In this document: piece after piece, positions 1 through 7,945 of the stretch
Layout of the letters: every line of letters begins with the position of its first letter
How positions within the stretch are numbered: the first letter of the stretch is position 1
Assembly: GCA_021824175.1 (NCBI GenBank)
Contig: JAKALP010000044.1
Coordinates: 1-38,612 of the forward strand
Reading direction: 5' to 3'
Source: Deltaproteobacteria bacterium
GTDB taxonomy: Bacteria > Desulfobacterota > Desulfobacteria > Desulfobacterales > Desulfosarcinaceae
DNA length: 38,612 nucleotides
Translations under genes and position numbers: made by a program
The notes under the pieces: generated by a model
The model's database searches: none
What the model was told of the DNA's origin: nothing
What the model saw: only the letters and a program-made list of their open reading frames with translations

Positions 1-104
1 CCGGCTTAGGAAAGAAAAAAAGTAGAAGCGAAGAAGAAAAGTGGCTCCACTGAACCGGAAACCCTGGCTCCCTTTCTCACCGGACAAAATGGCACACTTT
101 CTCG

Positions 105-878
105 GTGGAACTAACACAATTGGTCCAAAACCTGGTTTTCGTGGAGGGCGGCGCCTTCATAATGGGCGATGCGGGCGCCGAGTTTACCGATGAAGACGGC
201 CAGAAGATATTTTCTTTCTGGACCGGGGATGCGGATACAAAACCAGCCCATAAAGTGACTTTGAGCAGTTATTCCATGATGAAGTACGAGGTAACTTATC
301 AAGACTATGATTTATTTTGCAAGCTTACCAGACATACCTTGGCACGTGAGAAATCGATTGGCGATCCCTCGCGAGCCCCGGAATTAGCAGCTGCTGCAAT
401 TCCCTGGCAAGACGCCAAAGACTACTGTCTCTGGCTGGGTGAGGTTATCGGCCTGCCCGTGGATCTGCCCACCGAAGCCCAGTGGGAGTATGCGGCCCGC
501 AGCAGAGGAATGAACGTGGGGTTTGCCACGGACAATGGTAAAATAGATTTCAGAAGAAATTACCGCGGCGAAGGCGCGCCCTGGCACCCCCAAGCACCGG
601 GCACTTATCCACCCAATCCCCTGGGACTCTACGATATGACCGGCAATGTGTGCGAATGGGTCGATGACTGGTATGCTTCCGATTACTATCAACATTCGCC
701 GGAACTCAATCCCAAAGGCCCGGATAAAGGAAGTCAAAGAATTATGCGCGGTTTTGGTGTTATCGGTTCACCAGAATTTAATTTGCTATACCGCCGTAAA
801 GTGCGTCCACCTGAGTCTACGGATGGCGCCGGCATTCGCTGCGTCGTGAACGCGCCCGCGCCGGTGAAGGCCAATTAG
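105..878 (+). CDS. SUMF1/formylglycine-generating-enzyme-fold protein, likely non-catalytic
   Basis: A 257-residue protein with the full FGE-sulfatase (SUMF1) fold signature. It has an N-terminal VEGGAFIMGD block, a VTLSSYSMMKYEVTYQDY strand, a LPTEAQWEYAAR motif, LGLYDMTGNVCEWVDDWY, and a C-terminal IMRGFG..RRKVRPP..GIRCV block. The start is GTG; an in-frame stop at 51-53 rules out a long upstream extension. In true formylglycine-generating enzymes a redox cysteine pair lies just after the RGGS-like motif. Here that stretch (MRGFGVIGSPEFNLLYRRK) contains no cysteine, so sulfatase activation is unlikely. Such domains are also used for binding or in other oxidases. No sulfatase gene is nearby. 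Family assignment is firm; function is unknown. Confidence 0.88.
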   Translation: MELTQLVQNLVFVEGGAFIMGDAGAEFTDEDGQKIFSFWTGDADTKPAHKVTLSSYSMMKYEVTYQDYDLFCKLTRHTLAREKSIGDPSRAPELAAAAIPWQDAKDYCLWLGEVIGLPVDLPTEAQWEYAARSRGMNVGFATDNGKIDFRRNYRGEGAPWHPQAPGTYPPNPLGLYDMTGNVCEWVDDWYASDYYQHSPELNPKGPDKGSQRIMRGFGVIGSPEFNLLYRRKVRPPESTDGAGIRCVVNAPAPVKAN

Positions 879-1297
879 GGCCACAATGTTCTCCTTTGTG
901 CTCTTTGTGGCTTTGTGCGAGTAAAAATGACATAATGGTCTGAAGAAGTAAAATTGAAACATAAATTGGATGGCGCTATATATTCGTGTAATTCGTGTGT
1001 TTAGTGGTTCAAAAGCGATGCCATTAACTTAAGCAGGGGGGATTCCATAATTCTATTCGTACGCGTACTCGTATGTATGTCACGGGTCAACACGATGATC
1101 GATGGGACGACGAAGTACTCAGTAAAATGACCCGAGTCCACGCAAGTGAATTCGAGGCGGTGGATATCAAAAAGTGCTTCCTGCCAAATAAGGGGTCTGG
1201 GAGCTTTGCGTTTTCCTCGTTCCCACGCTCTGCGCCGGGTCACGGCCGGAGACTTTGAGGCGGTGTACACCGGCGATGTGATTCCATATTAGAAGAT
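879..1297. other. intergenic region with degenerate dispersed repeats
   Basis: No convincing gene. It holds a degenerate TTTGTGCTCTTTGTGGC-type stretch (about 888-921), a copy of the tacg-rich repeat (1051-1080) also found near 21295 and 31412, and a 20-base repeat core at 1215-1234 that recurs exactly at 29796-29815. Confidence 0.6.
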
Positions 1298-2401
1298 TTA
1301 CTTCCCCGGCAGCTGGGCTCCGAATTCCTTAAGCACCACGTCGATGGGGATGGCAAAGCCCAAGCCTTCAAATTTGTAGGTAATCTGTTTAAAGGTGTTG
1401 ACGCCCAAGACCTGGCCTTTGTCATCCACCAGCGGGCCACCGCTGTTGCCGGGATAGATCTGGGCGTTGGTTTGCAGGAAGCCATTTTGAAAACCGGAGA
1501 ATACGCCGGAGGAGACTGAATTTTGCAGCTTGGCCGGGTTGCCGATGGCGTAGACTGGATTGCTTTGGGCCAGTTGCTGCGTATTGCCCGGCGTCAGAAA
1601 CGGAGTCTGGTAGCCGTCGATTTTGAGCAGCGCCAGATCATGGTTGGTGCTGATGACCACCAGCCGGGCGTAGAGTTCAGTATTGTCGGCCAAAATGATC
1701 GTAAAGGTTTGGGAAAGATTGCCCACGCTTTTGCGGTAGCCATAGTCGGCGCGGCCATCGCTGAAGGTTTTCTTCTGCTTTTCATAGGTGGAAAGCCGCC
1801 GCTCGTAATCACGCTGCCACTGTTCATAGCGCTTGAGATTGGCGTCATACTCCTGCTGGTCGCTTTTGCGACGATTGGGGTCGGCTTCGGCTTCCATCTC
1901 TTTTTTAAATTGGTCCAGGCGGCTCTTGAACTCCTGCAGGCGCCGGCGTTCGTCCTCGAACTGGCGGTCAATATCTTCGATCCGTCCCTCCACGCGCTTG
2001 ATCTGTTCTTCGGTCTCGCCCGTCTGTTGGGCCGTGGTGCGCACCACATGTTTGTTGGTCACAATGAAACCATCCGGGGAGATAAAAAAACCGCTGCCGA
2101 ATCCCAAGCTGCTTTTGACGGCCACGGTGGCGGCGGCGGCTTTTTCGATGTCGTTGCGGGCCGTATAATTGGTGAGCAGCGGTGTCCCTTCCAGGCTGGG
2201 CGCGGCGGCCCTGGGGTTGCTCTCGGTCATGGTCTGGCTTTTGTCCACCATCTCTTTGGGCGGGGTATCGGTATAGTACCAGACGCCGTCCTTTTGGTAC
2301 TTGTACATTTCCGCCCGGCCCGGAATGGGCACGGATAGCAGGGCTACAAAAATTACCGCTCCTAAGGCCGCCATGACAGGCGGTCTGCTAAAAAATACCA
2401 T
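1298..2401 (-). CDS. periplasmic trypsin-like (HtrA/S1C-type) serine protease with DUF4124 and coiled-coil insertion
   Basis: A 367-residue secreted protein. A signal peptide (about 1-30, cleavage after GRA) precedes a DUF4124-like segment (MYKYQKDGVWYYTDTPPKE, about 32-50) that is common in proteobacterial envelope proteins. The trypsin-like domain follows, with catalytic His118 (TNKHVV), Asp255 (NHDLALLKID) and Ser320 (YPGNSGGPLVD). Between His and Asp lies an inserted, strongly charged coiled coil (about 125-215) rich in E, K, R and Q. No PDZ domain is present. By family analogy it degrades or senses misfolded envelope proteins. It is transcribed away from the lipid locus and is probably not part of it. 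The fold and triad are directly visible; the substrate is unknown. Confidence 0.9.
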   Translation of the reverse strand: MVFFSRPPVMAALGAVIFVALLSVPIPGRAEMYKYQKDGVWYYTDTPPKEMVDKSQTMTESNPRAAAPSLEGTPLLTNYTARNDIEKAAAATVAVKSSLGFGSGFFISPDGFIVTNKHVVRTTAQQTGETEEQIKRVEGRIEDIDRQFEDERRRLQEFKSRLDQFKKEMEAEADPNRRKSDQQEYDANLKRYEQWQRDYERRLSTYEKQKKTFSDGRADYGYRKSVGNLSQTFTIILADNTELYARLVVISTNHDLALLKIDGYQTPFLTPGNTQQLAQSNPVYAIGNPAKLQNSVSSGVFSGFQNGFLQTNAQIYPGNSGGPLVDDKGQVLGVNTFKQITYKFEGLGFAIPIDVVLKEFGAQLPGK

Positions 2402-2713
2402 GGGGCTCCCACGCTCCTGTTCGTCATTAAGTCATATCATCCAGTATGTGCTCATTATATCCAATTCATGGGATACGTCAAAGAGTCAAACAGGATGGGT
2501 TCACAACGAGGACCCTTGAAAGCCTCTGAATACACTGACGGTGTCTTTACGGTCCGAATAATAGCGGGTTGCCACCACCATCCAAGTTGACCTCGATGTT
2601 ATCAGAACTTTCCCGCCTTGCCATCGCGGATGCGGCTGGTGTATGAGTGATTGGTTGTGCAAATCTTGGATTCAAACCTGCATCGTTGCCAGTCAACATC
2701 ATTGGAACAGACC
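2402..2713. other. intergenic region, divergent promoters expected
   Basis: Lies between the divergent protease and thioesterase genes. Promoters for both must be here, but I see no strong -35/-10 pair and no credible coding frame. A TTG at 2651 could extend the thioesterase N-terminally but gives a non-conserved-looking leader. Confidence 0.5.
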
Positions 2714-3121
2714 ATGAGCGCCAGCTACGAAATTCAGATGAAAGTCGCCTTCCACGACATGGACCCTTTGCAAGTCGTGTGGCACGGCAATTACTTGAAA
2801 TATTTTGATGTGGCCCGCTTCGGCCTGTTTGCCGCCCGGGGTATTGATCTGTACACTTACATGCTGGAGAAGAATTTCGCCTTTCCGGTGACCCGTACTT
2901 CGCTCAAGCATATCGCCCCCTTGAGAGCCTTTGATGAATTCATCTGCCGGGCCGCGGTGACCGAGGCCCAATATAAAATCGGCATGTCTTTTGAAATTCG
3001 CAAGCTCGGCAGCGGGTTGCTCTGCGCCAAGGGCACCAGCGAGCAACTGGCCGTGCGCTACCCGGAGATGGAAATGGAATTTGCCATTCCCGATGATATC
3101 CGCCAGGCGTTGGGGTTTTGA
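2714..3121 (+). CDS. 4HBT/YbgC-type hotdog acyl thioesterase
   Basis: A 135-residue single hotdog protein. The motif FHDMDPLQVVWHGNYLKYFD near the N-terminus matches the 4-hydroxybenzoyl-CoA thioesterase/YbgC family, with Asp17 in the catalytic position. The ATG at 2714 is preferred over a TTG 63 bases upstream because the preceding residues do not resemble the family. Its stop overlaps the next start (TGATG), so it is translationally coupled to the fused fatty acid kinase. It probably hydrolyses acyl-ACP or acyl-CoA to free acid and could act as the release or editing enzyme of the downstream type II synthase. APE clusters carry a similar thioesterase. Substrate is inferred from context only. 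Confidence 0.88.
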   Translation: MSASYEIQMKVAFHDMDPLQVVWHGNYLKYFDVARFGLFAARGIDLYTYMLEKNFAFPVTRTSLKHIAPLRAFDEFICRAAVTEAQYKIGMSFEIRKLGSGLLCAKGTSEQLAVRYPEMEMEFAIPDDIRQALGF

Positions 3122-4839
3122 TGGACGCACGAATCAGCAATGCACTCATTCAGGGCTATGAAAGCATGGCGGCCTGGTCGGACCTTTTGGACCAGATCAA
3201 TATTTTCCCCGTGGCGGATGCCGACACCGGCCGTAATTTGCGCATCAGCCTGGCGCCATTGCGCCGTTTGGGCGAGCAGGCCGGGGCCGTGTCCCAGGCG
3301 ATTCTCAATACCGCCACCGGCAATGCCGGCAATATCGCGGCGGCCTTTTTTCGTGAAGTATTAATGGAGAGTACGCATCTGGGAATGCTTTCGCGAGCAA
3401 TAAGCCGAGGCGCTCGCCGCGCCTACACCGCCGTGGCCGACCCCAAGCCCGGCACCATGCTCAGCGTTTTTGATGCCTTGGCCGGGACCCTGCCGACGGC
3501 ACCACCGGAGCAATGGCCTATGGCGGCCATCGTCACGGTACTTGAAAAAAGTGTGGTCGACAGTTCCCAAACACTGCCGGAGTTGCGCCGGGCCGGCGTG
3601 GTGGACGCCGGGGCCCTGGGCATATTTATCTTCATGGAAGCCTTTTTGAATGCGCTGGCCGGCAAAAGCAATCATCAGCGGCCGGTGACTGAAAGGTTTC
3701 AGGGACGGCTGCGCATTCTCGGCCCCTGGCAGCCGGAGCGCCAGGAGCAACAATACTGCGTCAGCGCCGTGATCCGGCCGCAAGGAGACCCGGCCGAGGC
3801 CCGGCGGCACCTGGAAGAGTGGGGCCAAAGCGTGGTGGTCAACCAGGAGCAGGAACAACTCAAGGTGCACCTGCACACTACGGATCGCGACGCGTTGCAG
3901 ATCGGCATGGCGCAAATTGGCCATGTACTTCAATGGAGCGATGAGAAAATCCATGTTGCCCGCCGCCGAGAAGAAATCCCCAACCAGCCGGTGCATATCA
4001 TGACCGACGCGGCCGGCTCCATAACCCTGGAAGACGCCCAATCCCTGGGTATGACCTTGCTGGACAGTTACCTGGTAATGGGCGACGCGGCCACGCCCGA
4101 AACCTTGCATGACCCGGCCGCTCTCTATGCGGCCATGGCCGGCGGCCAAAGGGTCTCCACGGCCCAGGCCTCGGTATTTCAGCGCCATCAATCATATATG
4201 AGCGCGCTCAGCCGTTTTGAAGAGGTGCTCTACCTGTGCGTGGGGTCGGTCTACACCGGCAACTTTGAAACCGCCACAGCCTGGCAAGCCGCCCATGATG
4301 CCGGTCGGCGATTGACCATCATCGACACCGGCGCCGCCTCGGGGCGTCTGGGAATTGTGGCATTGGCGGCAGCGCGTTACGCCCGGCAGGGGCATGCAAT
4401 AGATGCCGTGGCCCAATTCGCCCGCCAGGCCGTTGCCCAAAGTCAGGAACTGGTTTTTCTGGATCAGCTTAAATATCTGGCGGCCGGAGGCCGCATCTCC
4501 AAAACTAAAGGCTTTTTCGGAGACCTGCTCCACATGAGGCCCATCATCACACCTACGGCCCAAGGGGCCGCCCAAGTGGGTGTAGCGCGCAGCCGGGAGG
4601 ATCAGCTTGTTTTCGCGCTCCGTTGGCTTCAGGCCGGTTTTGATGCGGGTGCTGCCCCCTTGATCTTGCTTCAATATTCAGATAATCGATCCTGGGTCGA
4701 AGAGACGGTCGCCGCGCAGATCCGATCGCTGCTGCCCCCCGCCGCTATTCTTCTTCGTCCGTTGTCATTAACCTCGGGGGCTCACATGGGCCCCGGCACC
4801 TGGGCCGTGGCCTCTTTGCCCGCTGCTTTCAATCTATAG
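3121..4839 (+). CDS. FakA-FakB fusion: DAK2/DhaL kinase domain + FakA-C domain + DegV fatty-acid-binding domain
   Basis: A 572-residue three-part protein. Residues 1-180 are a DhaL/DAK2 kinase domain; NIFPVADADTGRNL (Asp33, Asp35) is the Mg-ATP site and TATGNAGNIAAAFF replaces the usual GNSG motif. Residues 205-280 match the FakA C-terminal domain (QYCVSAVIR..LKVHLHTTD). From about 290 to the end is a DegV/FakB fold (HIMTDAAGSI; LDQLKYLAAGGRIS; LLHMRPII). In the known system, FakB binds a fatty acid and FakA phosphorylates it to acyl-phosphate for PlsX/PlsY-type use. Here both activities are in one chain, coupled to a thioesterase gene. I infer that acyl chains released by the thioesterase are activated for lipid assembly. 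The start is ATG overlapping the upstream stop. Confidence 0.85.
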   Translation: MDARISNALIQGYESMAAWSDLLDQINIFPVADADTGRNLRISLAPLRRLGEQAGAVSQAILNTATGNAGNIAAAFFREVLMESTHLGMLSRAISRGARRAYTAVADPKPGTMLSVFDALAGTLPTAPPEQWPMAAIVTVLEKSVVDSSQTLPELRRAGVVDAGALGIFIFMEAFLNALAGKSNHQRPVTERFQGRLRILGPWQPERQEQQYCVSAVIRPQGDPAEARRHLEEWGQSVVVNQEQEQLKVHLHTTDRDALQIGMAQIGHVLQWSDEKIHVARRREEIPNQPVHIMTDAAGSITLEDAQSLGMTLLDSYLVMGDAATPETLHDPAALYAAMAGGQRVSTAQASVFQRHQSYMSALSRFEEVLYLCVGSVYTGNFETATAWQAAHDAGRRLTIIDTGAASGRLGIVALAAARYARQGHAIDAVAQFARQAVAQSQELVFLDQLKYLAAGGRISKTKGFFGDLLHMRPIITPTAQGAAQVGVARSREDQLVFALRWLQAGFDAGAAPLILLQYSDNRSWVEETVAAQIRSLLPPAAILLRPLSLTSGAHMGPGTWAVASLPAAFNL

Positions 4840-4848
4840 GAAATGTTC

Positions 4849-5151
4849 ATGAAACGATTCAAGTGGTTGACCCTAGTTGTACTTCTTCTGAGCGCGCTCT
4901 TCTTTAGTGGTTGCGCCTATGTTCACACCAAAACGCCCTATGATGATAATCTGGACAAAACCGAATTGGGCACCAAGGTGGGCACGGCCCAAGCTTACAG
5001 CGTGCTTTGGCTGGTGGCCTGGGGCGATGCCAGCTACGCGGCCGCAGCCAAGAACGGCAATATCACGGTTATGAGACATGCTGATCAAGAGTCGTTGTCA
5101 ATATTGTTCGGTCTGTACATTCGCTGGCGGGTGATGGTTTATGGCGATTAA
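4849..5151 (+). CDS. TRL-like small lipoprotein
   Basis: A 100-residue predicted lipoprotein. A hydrophobic signal ends in the lipobox LFFSGC, followed by a TRL-like family core (GTKVGTAQAYSVLWLVAWGDASYAAAAKNGNITVMRHAD) and a C-terminal VMVYGD strand. The start at 4849 is preferred over 4843 because its spacing from the AGGA-like site (4837-4841) is better. It begins ten bases after the kinase stop and overlaps the next gene by 11 bases, so it is part of the operon. The biochemical role of TRL-like proteins is not established. Confidence 0.8.
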   Translation: MKRFKWLTLVVLLLSALFFSGCAYVHTKTPYDDNLDKTELGTKVGTAQAYSVLWLVAWGDASYAAAAKNGNITVMRHADQESLSILFGLYIRWRVMVYGD

Positions 5152-5605
5152 AGCTGCGATAAAGCGACTCTGGAATTGGATGAATCATCGTTTCTCAATC
5201 CAATTTTTAGGGATTTTCTTCATTTTTACCACTGTCGCGGGGTGTGCGCATAATTTGCATATTGATCAAGAGCGCGTCTATTTAGAGGCCAATAATGCCC
5301 CACCCAGCTTTGAAAGAACATTTAACTTCATCCGGCCGGTTGGAATTATTTACACCAATATTCGATTGCCTTTGACCGTTGACCTTCACAATACTCCCGT
5401 TCCGGTAAATTCACCTAGTGACGGCCGCACTTTGGAAATCCGCGAACCCATTACCGGCGTGGGTTTGTACGCCAAGGTGGACTCCAACGCCATCGGCGAC
5501 ATCGCCCACAACAACGGGATGAAGACCCTTTACTTCGCCGATCAGGAGCAATTCAGCATCCTGGGGATTTGGACCACGGTTAAAACCATTTTGTATGGAG
5601 AGTAG
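5141..5605 (+). CDS. second TRL-like lipoprotein
   Basis: A 154-residue protein paralogous to the preceding one. The signal has a long N-region ending at the lipobox TTVAGC, and the core carries GVGLYAKVDSNAIGDIAHNNGMKTLYFADQEQFSILGIWTT and ends TILYGE, the same closing strand as its neighbour. The start overlaps the previous gene by 11 bases; an internal Met at 5180 is an alternative that would leave a more typical signal peptide. The central segment (residues about 45-95) is longer than in the upstream copy. It is presumably an envelope protein co-expressed with the lipid genes. Function unknown. Confidence 0.78.
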   Translation: MAIKAAIKRLWNWMNHRFSIQFLGIFFIFTTVAGCAHNLHIDQERVYLEANNAPPSFERTFNFIRPVGIIYTNIRLPLTVDLHNTPVPVNSPSDGRTLEIREPITGVGLYAKVDSNAIGDIAHNNGMKTLYFADQEQFSILGIWTTVKTILYGE

Positions 5606-5680
5606 TTGAAGGGGGATGGCGGTAGTATTGCTTCCTTTCTACTTCAACCATTGAAATATAATCCCATTCCCGCAAAAACA

Positions 5681-6418
5681 ATGCCCGCGAATACTTCTTC
5701 CAATTCCCGTTTTGCCGTCATCATTCCGGTGTATAATCATGGCAGCACATTAAAGGCCGTGGCCGAAGCCGCCCTGGCGCTGGGCTGGCCGGTTTATGTG
5801 GTGGATGATGGTTCCACGGACCAGGGCAGCGTGGGATTGGCAAACACACCCGGCCTCCATTTACTGCGCCTCGAGGTCAACCGCGGCAAAGGAGCGGCCC
5901 TAATGACCGGATTTGAAGCCGTGGCCGGCCAGGCCGATTGGGCCATTACTTTGGATGCCGACGGGCAACACAATCCCTGGGAGGCCCACCGGCTGATCGG
6001 CGCTATCCCCCAGGATCAACGCGCCATCATCATAGGCCGGAGACAGCAGATGGCGGCCGAGGGCGCGCCGTGGACCAGCCGCTTTGGCCGTGGTTTTTCC
6101 AACTTCTGGATTCGCATGGCCGGCGGTCCTCGGGTAATTGACAGCCAGAGCGGGTTTCGCATCTATCCACTCCCCGAAGTACTACACCTGGGCGTGGCGG
6201 CCCGAAGATATCAGTTCGAAATCGAAGTGTTGGTCAAGGCGGCCTGGAGCGGCCTGGCCGTGGTCGAAACGCCCATCAGCGTGCGCTATGAACCCAAAGG
6301 CCGGCGCATCTCCCATTTCCGGCCCTTTGTGGATTTCTGCCGCAACACGGGGACCTTCGCGCGCCTGATCACGCGGCGGGTAGTGCTTGGCAAGCCGCGG
6401 AAAACTTCGCATCTTTAA
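5681..6418 (+). CDS. family 2 glycosyltransferase
   Basis: A 245-residue GT-A fold protein: FAVIIPVYNHGSTLKAV (about 11-27), VYVVDDGSTD (39-48), NRGKGAALMTGF, then the DxD motif in ITLDADGQH (Asp92, Asp94) and a GRRQQM loop. It resembles dolichyl-phosphate-mannose-synthase/polyprenyl-phosphate-type GT2 enzymes without C-terminal membrane helices; the C-terminus is basic. A TTG at 5606 gives an in-frame extension, but the ATG at 5681 directly precedes the conserved fold. APE and flexirubin clusters contain a GT2, sometimes fused to an LpxL-like acyltransferase; here the acyltransferase is the next gene. It could glycosylate the lipid head group. Donor and acceptor cannot be read from sequence. 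Confidence 0.88.
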   Translation: MPANTSSNSRFAVIIPVYNHGSTLKAVAEAALALGWPVYVVDDGSTDQGSVGLANTPGLHLLRLEVNRGKGAALMTGFEAVAGQADWAITLDADGQHNPWEAHRLIGAIPQDQRAIIIGRRQQMAAEGAPWTSRFGRGFSNFWIRMAGGPRVIDSQSGFRIYPLPEVLHLGVAARRYQFEIEVLVKAAWSGLAVVETPISVRYEPKGRRISHFRPFVDFCRNTGTFARLITRRVVLGKPRKTSHL

Positions 6419-6503
6419 TGCTGGTGCGAACTTGTTTGGAAAATATCACCACGAAAACCTACGGCAGAACAGTCGCCACCCATTGGGTTGGATGCAGTCC
6501 ATG

Positions 6504-6574
6504 CTTATCCGTGCCATCCGTGCTATCCGTGGTAAAAAATATTGACCACGGATAGCACGGATGGCACGGATAAG
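6504..6574. repeat. perfect 29-bp inverted repeat, 13-nt spacer
   Basis: Left arm 6504-6532 and right arm 6546-6574 are exact reverse complements, built from variants of the unit ATCCGTG; the spacer is AT-rich. It lies in the 251-base gap between the glycosyltransferase and acyltransferase genes. As RNA it would form a long stable hairpin that could act as terminator or processing site, or it may be a dispersed palindromic element. Confidence 0.9.
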
Positions 6575-6669
6575 AAACGCGGTTCGATAGATTCTTTGAT
6601 CGCCGTGCTTTTGACTGCTATAAATTATTTGAGCCATATGGGTGAAAGCATTAGAGGTTAGCTTTTATT

Positions 6670-7551
6670 ATGCGCGAGCGCTTTTACGCCTTCCTGACCG
6701 CTATCTCCAAAGTCTTCGGCTCCTGGGTCTTTTCTCTGACCGCCAGGGGCATCGCGGCCGGTTACTTTTTCTTCTTTCCGCGGCGGGCGGCAACCAGCGC
6801 GCATTTCTACCGCGTATTGTTCCCGGACCGCGGCCGGTGGCACGCCTGGTGGTGCGCCTGGCGCCAGTTTCAGAATTTTACTACCGTGTTTTTGGATCGC
6901 GATCTGCTGCACGCCAGAGGCGCCATCCAATACACCTTCACTGGCCGGGATCACCTGATCGCCGCCATGGCCCAAGGCCGGGGCGGTATTCTGCTGATGT
7001 CGCATCTCGGCAATTGGGAAGTGGGGGCCCGTCTGCTGCGCCGCAATATCCCGGATCTGCGCCTGATGCTTTTCATGGGCCGGCAAGCCAAGGAGCAGAT
7101 CGAGCGGCGCCAGAAAGAGGATCTGGCGGCCAGCGGCATCCGCATCGCCGCCGCCGACCAGGCCGACGGCTCGCCCTTTGAACTGCTCGAGGGCGTGGGA
7201 TTTTTAAAATCGGGCGGATTTGTCTCCATGACCGGCGATGTGGTCTGGCGGCCCGATCAACGGGTAGTGGCGGCGCGCTTTTTAGGGCATACCGTGCATT
7301 TGCCCGAGGCGCCCTTTATGCTGGCCCTGGTGTCGGGCGCGCCGCTGTACATCTTTTTTGCCGCCAAAAGCGGGCCGCGCCGGTACCATTTCAGCGTGTC
7401 CGCTCCCATCCCCGTGGCGGCCCAAACCCGCGCCCAGCGCGCCGCGGCCGTGGCCCAGGCGGCCCAGGCGTATGCCGACCAACTGGCGGCCCAGGTGCGG
7501 CGTCATCCCCTGGAGTGGTACCATTTCACCCCCTTTTTGAAATCGCTTTGA
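6670..7551 (+). CDS. LpxL/HtrB-like lipid acyltransferase
   Basis: A 293-residue member of the lipid A biosynthesis acyltransferase family. The catalytic HX4E motif is SHLGNWE (His112, Glu117), followed by a conserved LMLFMGRQ strand and a later PEAPFMLALVSGAPLYIFFA segment. The N-terminus is hydrophobic (about 12-38), which suits membrane association. A weak GAGGT-like site lies about ten bases upstream of the ATG. These enzymes transfer an acyl chain from acyl-ACP to a glycolipid. In APE-type clusters a homologue is thought to place the polyene on its lipid anchor. It sits between the GT2 and ACP genes, consistent with using the cluster-made acyl-ACP. The acceptor is unknown. Confidence 0.87.
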   Translation: MRERFYAFLTAISKVFGSWVFSLTARGIAAGYFFFFPRRAATSAHFYRVLFPDRGRWHAWWCAWRQFQNFTTVFLDRDLLHARGAIQYTFTGRDHLIAAMAQGRGGILLMSHLGNWEVGARLLRRNIPDLRLMLFMGRQAKEQIERRQKEDLAASGIRIAAADQADGSPFELLEGVGFLKSGGFVSMTGDVVWRPDQRVVAARFLGHTVHLPEAPFMLALVSGAPLYIFFAAKSGPRRYHFSVSAPIPVAAQTRAQRAAAVAQAAQAYADQLAAQVRRHPLEWYHFTPFLKSL

Positions 7552-7610
7552 ATCAACCGCCTTTTATAGTAAAAATGCGAAATTGAACTTTTTAAGGATG
7601 ACTATTCGTG

Positions 7611-7871
7611 ATGACCCGAGACCAAATCCGCGCCAAAATCCTTCAAGTCTTTGCCGACCGCTTCGAGATCGACAACCCCGGCCTGGACGATGATTTGCGC
7701 GAGGCGTATGAGTTTGACAGCATTGATGCCATCGAGCTGCTGCGGGAGATCGAATTGATGCTGGGTACCGAGTTGACCCGCGAAGAGAAAAAGGCGGCCA
7801 TGGATATCCGCACTATTGACCAGATCGTCGATTATGTGGTGGCGCTGGCCGGCAGCCGACTGAGCAACTGA
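7611..7871 (+). CDS. acyl carrier protein 1
   Basis: An 86-residue acidic carrier protein. The phosphopantetheine serine is in YEFDSIDAIELL (Ser37), where FDSID replaces the usual GxDSL. Helix II and III residues (EIELMLGTELT) follow the ACP pattern. A GTG at 7608 is an alternative start; an AAGG site lies at 7594-7597. It is followed 74 bases later by a ketosynthase. It differs markedly from the other two ACPs in the window, so it probably serves a distinct step such as priming or acyl transfer. The PPTase at the right end of the locus is a candidate activating enzyme. Confidence 0.88.
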   Translation: MTRDQIRAKILQVFADRFEIDNPGLDDDLREAYEFDSIDAIELLREIELMLGTELTREEKKAAMDIRTIDQIVDYVVALAGSRLSN

Positions 7872-7945
7872 TTTTTTTAAATGTAAGGAATCCATGACTG
7901 CTTCGAGCGATTCCTGACAACCAAAAGACAGGTATCCCGCCACCC

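Noticed and set aside
3-53. Lys-rich tail of an upstream frame ending at the TGA at 51-53
   Set aside because: Too short to judge whether it is the end of a real gene that begins outside the window.
1523-2338. 271-residue frame opposite the serine protease
   Set aside because: Antisense shadow; the protease on the - strand has an intact triad and signal peptide.
7894-7917. Seven-codon mini-frame (MTASSDS) with a good ribosome-binding site between ACP 1 and ketosynthase 1
   Set aside because: Possible leader peptide, but no attenuator structure is visible and the length gives no support.
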